Shown here piece after piece: positions 62,765-64,000 of a DNA stretch of 64,000 nucleotides. Location of the stretch: assembly GCA_016790635.1 (NCBI GenBank), contig JAEUOR010000013.1:124001-188000 (forward strand), written 5' to 3'. Position numbers and translations under genes: made by a program. The stretch comes from Burkholderiales bacterium. Its GTDB lineage: Bacteria > Pseudomonadota > Gammaproteobacteria > Burkholderiales > JAEUOS01. A model generated the notes under the pieces. The model was not told the DNA's origin, searched no databases, and saw only the letters and a program-made list of their open reading frames with translations. The stretch's first letter is position 1. Each line of letters opens with the position of its first letter.

Positions 62765-63577
62765 CTATAGATTGCCGACATCGAGAGGCGTGAGCGGCGC
62801 CTCGTGCAGCAGGACAATTTCGCTGTCACCCTCACGCCATGCCGGGTAGCGCGTGCGCACCAGCGGGTCGTGGCCCGGCACCAGGTGGTCGGGTGTCTCG
62901 GCCAGCTTCAAGAGCTTGCGGTAACCGTCGAGCATGTGGCCGACGTGAAAGATGATCGGAAATGGCGATTCACGGTGCAGGTTGGCGTAGTAGTGGGCTG
63001 CGTCGGAGGCCAGCACGACCCAGCCGCGCCTGGTATGCACGCGCACCGCCTGCAGGCCCGCAGTGTGGCCGCCGATGTAGATCAACTCAATACCCGGGGC
63101 GAAGGGCGCGTCGCCGTCGTGGAACTCGACGCGCTTCTCATAAACCCCGCGCACGATGTTGACGACATCATCCACGTCGTAGGCATGACGCATCACGTCG
63201 TACTGCATGTAGCGCCCGGTGGCGTAGTGCATCTCCTTTTCCTGCAGGTGCAGCCGCGCGTTGGGCAGCAGATGCACGTTGCCGGCGTGGTCGTAGTGCA
63301 GGTGGGTGATGATCACGTCCCTGACATCGCCGGCGGCGATGCCCAGGCGGCCGGTGGCATCGAGCGGCGAACAAAGGTAGTCGCGCTTGCGCCGCTGCGA
63401 GGCCTCCGCCGAAAAACCGGTATCGACCAGCACGGTGCGCTCTGGGTTGCGGATCACCCAGACGAAATAGTCGAGCGCAAGCGGCGCGTCGTGCGGGTCG
63501 TAGGCCATGAAGGCCTCCTGCCGGCGCCGCGCGAGGGTCGCGTAGCGCAGGGCGTAGACCTCGTAGACCGGGAGCAT
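62765..63577 (-). CDS. Metallo-beta-lactamase-fold hydrolase (AHL-lactonase-like family)
   Basis: The 270-residue MBL-fold protein has the zinc motif ITHLHYDHAGN, the downstream IGGHTAGLQAVRV His, and LASDAAHYYANL with the bridging Asp. The closest general type is the N-acyl-homoserine lactonase group, but this family also includes other esterases and lactonases; in this operon a thioester or lactone of a catabolic intermediate is as likely. The start at 63577 opens with LPVYEVYALRYATL; a frame further upstream is a shadow of the acyl-CoA dehydrogenase. Confidence 0.9.
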   Translation of the reverse strand: MLPVYEVYALRYATLARRRQEAFMAYDPHDAPLALDYFVWVIRNPERTVLVDTGFSAEASQRRKRDYLCSPLDATGRLGIAAGDVRDVIITHLHYDHAGNVHLLPNARLHLQEKEMHYATGRYMQYDVMRHAYDVDDVVNIVRGVYEKRVEFHDGDAPFAPGIELIYIGGHTAGLQAVRVHTRRGWVVLASDAAHYYANLHRESPFPIIFHVGHMLDGYRKLLKLAETPDHLVPGHDPLVRTRYPAWREGDSEIVLLHEAPLTPLDVGNL

Positions 63578-63594
63578 GGGAGCAGGTCTCCGCG

Positions 63595-64000
63595 TCAGGC
63601 CTTGTTCAACCCCAGCGACCGCGCGATCACTTCCTTCATGATCTCGTTGGTGCCGCCATAGATGCGCTGTACCCGCGCGTCTGTGTAGGCCTTGGCGATC
63701 GGGTACTCCATCATGAAGCCGTAGCCGCCGTGCAGCTGCAGGCACTCGTCGATGATCTTGTTCTCGATGTCGGAGGCCCACATCTTGGCCATGCTGGCGG
63801 TCGCGGTATCGAGCTTGTCGGCCAGGAGCAGTTCCATGCAGCGGTCGACGAAGACGCGGCCGATCTGGCATTGCGTGACCAGTTCGGCCAGCTTGAAGCG
63901 GGTGTTCTGGAACGAGGACACCGGGGTGCCGAAGGCCTTGCGGTTGTTGACGTAGTCGATGGTCCACTTGATCGCGGCTTCGGTCTTGGCCATCGCGCCG
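63595..64000 (-). CDS. Acyl-CoA dehydrogenase, C-terminal part (5' end outside window)
   Basis: This is the C-terminal helical domain of an FAD-dependent acyl-CoA dehydrogenase that oxidises acyl-CoA to the enoyl-CoA. Visible landmarks are YVNNRKAFGTPVSSFQNTRFKLAEL, QLHGGYGFMMEYPIAKAYTDAR and RIYGGTNEIMKEVIARSLGL, the last with the FAD/substrate-site Tyr-Gly-Gly-Thr-x-Glu. The gene continues beyond the right edge. It is the first visible gene of the operon that continues with the MBL hydrolase and enoyl-CoA hydratase. Confidence 0.95.
   Translation of the reverse strand, partial: GAMAKTEAAIKWTIDYVNNRKAFGTPVSSFQNTRFKLAELVTQCQIGRVFVDRCMELLLADKLDTATASMAKMWASDIENKIIDECLQLHGGYGFMMEYPIAKAYTDARVQRIYGGTNEIMKEVIARSLGLNKA

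Overview
The window is high-GC DNA (clearly above 60% by eye) from a betaproteobacterium, most likely of the order Burkholderiales. The evidence is the canonical proteobacterial dcw operon beginning at mraZ, a perfect CIRCE element in front of rpoH, and a run of orphan Bug/TctC-type solute-binding proteins of the kind expanded in Alcaligenaceae and Comamonadaceae. No rRNA, tRNA or CRISPR array was seen.

Layout. (1) 1-2.2 kb: the 3' end of a TpsB-like outer-membrane transporter converges on rpoH, which has a CIRCE element upstream. (2) 2.2-19.4 kb: the cell-wall and division cluster mraZ-rsmH-ftsL-ftsI-murE-murF-mraY-murD-ftsW-murG-murC-ddl-ftsQ-ftsA-ftsZ. Nearly every junction overlaps by 4 nt or is very short, with many GTG or TTG starts. 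A MraZ-type operator precedes it, an unusual repeat/hairpin block separates ftsA from ftsZ, and a strong terminator closes it. lpxC does not follow. (3) 19.5-40.1 kb: catabolic and transport genes. These are a divergent TRAP transporter (fused QM permease and binding protein) with DUF6807, FAH-type hydrolase, cupin and PPC-domain genes; an ABC importer operon of the TrpX-like class with a VOC protein; a thioredoxin-like gene interrupted by an in-frame UGA; and a GntR-RraA-Bug-RraA-RidA-Bug cluster. A TumE/TumA toxin-antitoxin pair and an N-acyl-D-amino-acid deacylase end this section. (4) 40.1-47.1 kb: an accessory hot spot. It holds a low-GC three-gene cassette ending in a PIN-like protein, an IS481 remnant, gene fragments, a PEP-CTERM-like protein, hicAB with a nonsense codon in hicA, a winged-helix/Phd antitoxin with VapC, and an AAA/DUF4143 ATPase. 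(5) 47.1-64 kb: more catabolism. One operon carries tryptophan 2,3-dioxygenase, an isochorismatase-like protein, a GMC oxidoreductase and a xanthine-dehydrogenase-type large subunit. Then come an O-antigen-ligase-like membrane protein, a second GMC enzyme, a cupin, an acyl-CoA-dehydrogenase-like flavoprotein, and an operon of acyl-CoA dehydrogenase, MBL hydrolase, enoyl-CoA hydratase, isopropylmalate-dehydrogenase-like enzyme, TauD-type dioxygenase and Bug protein.

The most interesting signal is at 31056-32156 on the minus strand. A redoxin/TlpA-like gene is open over 366 codons except for one UGA, exactly where the thioredoxin-fold redox motif lies (Y-UGA-G-C). A GC-rich 6-bp stem with a 5-nt, G-containing loop starts 14 nt after that UGA, as expected of a bacterial SECIS element. 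This is a candidate selenoprotein. The second candidate for something undescribed is the low-GC three-gene cassette at 40176-42372.
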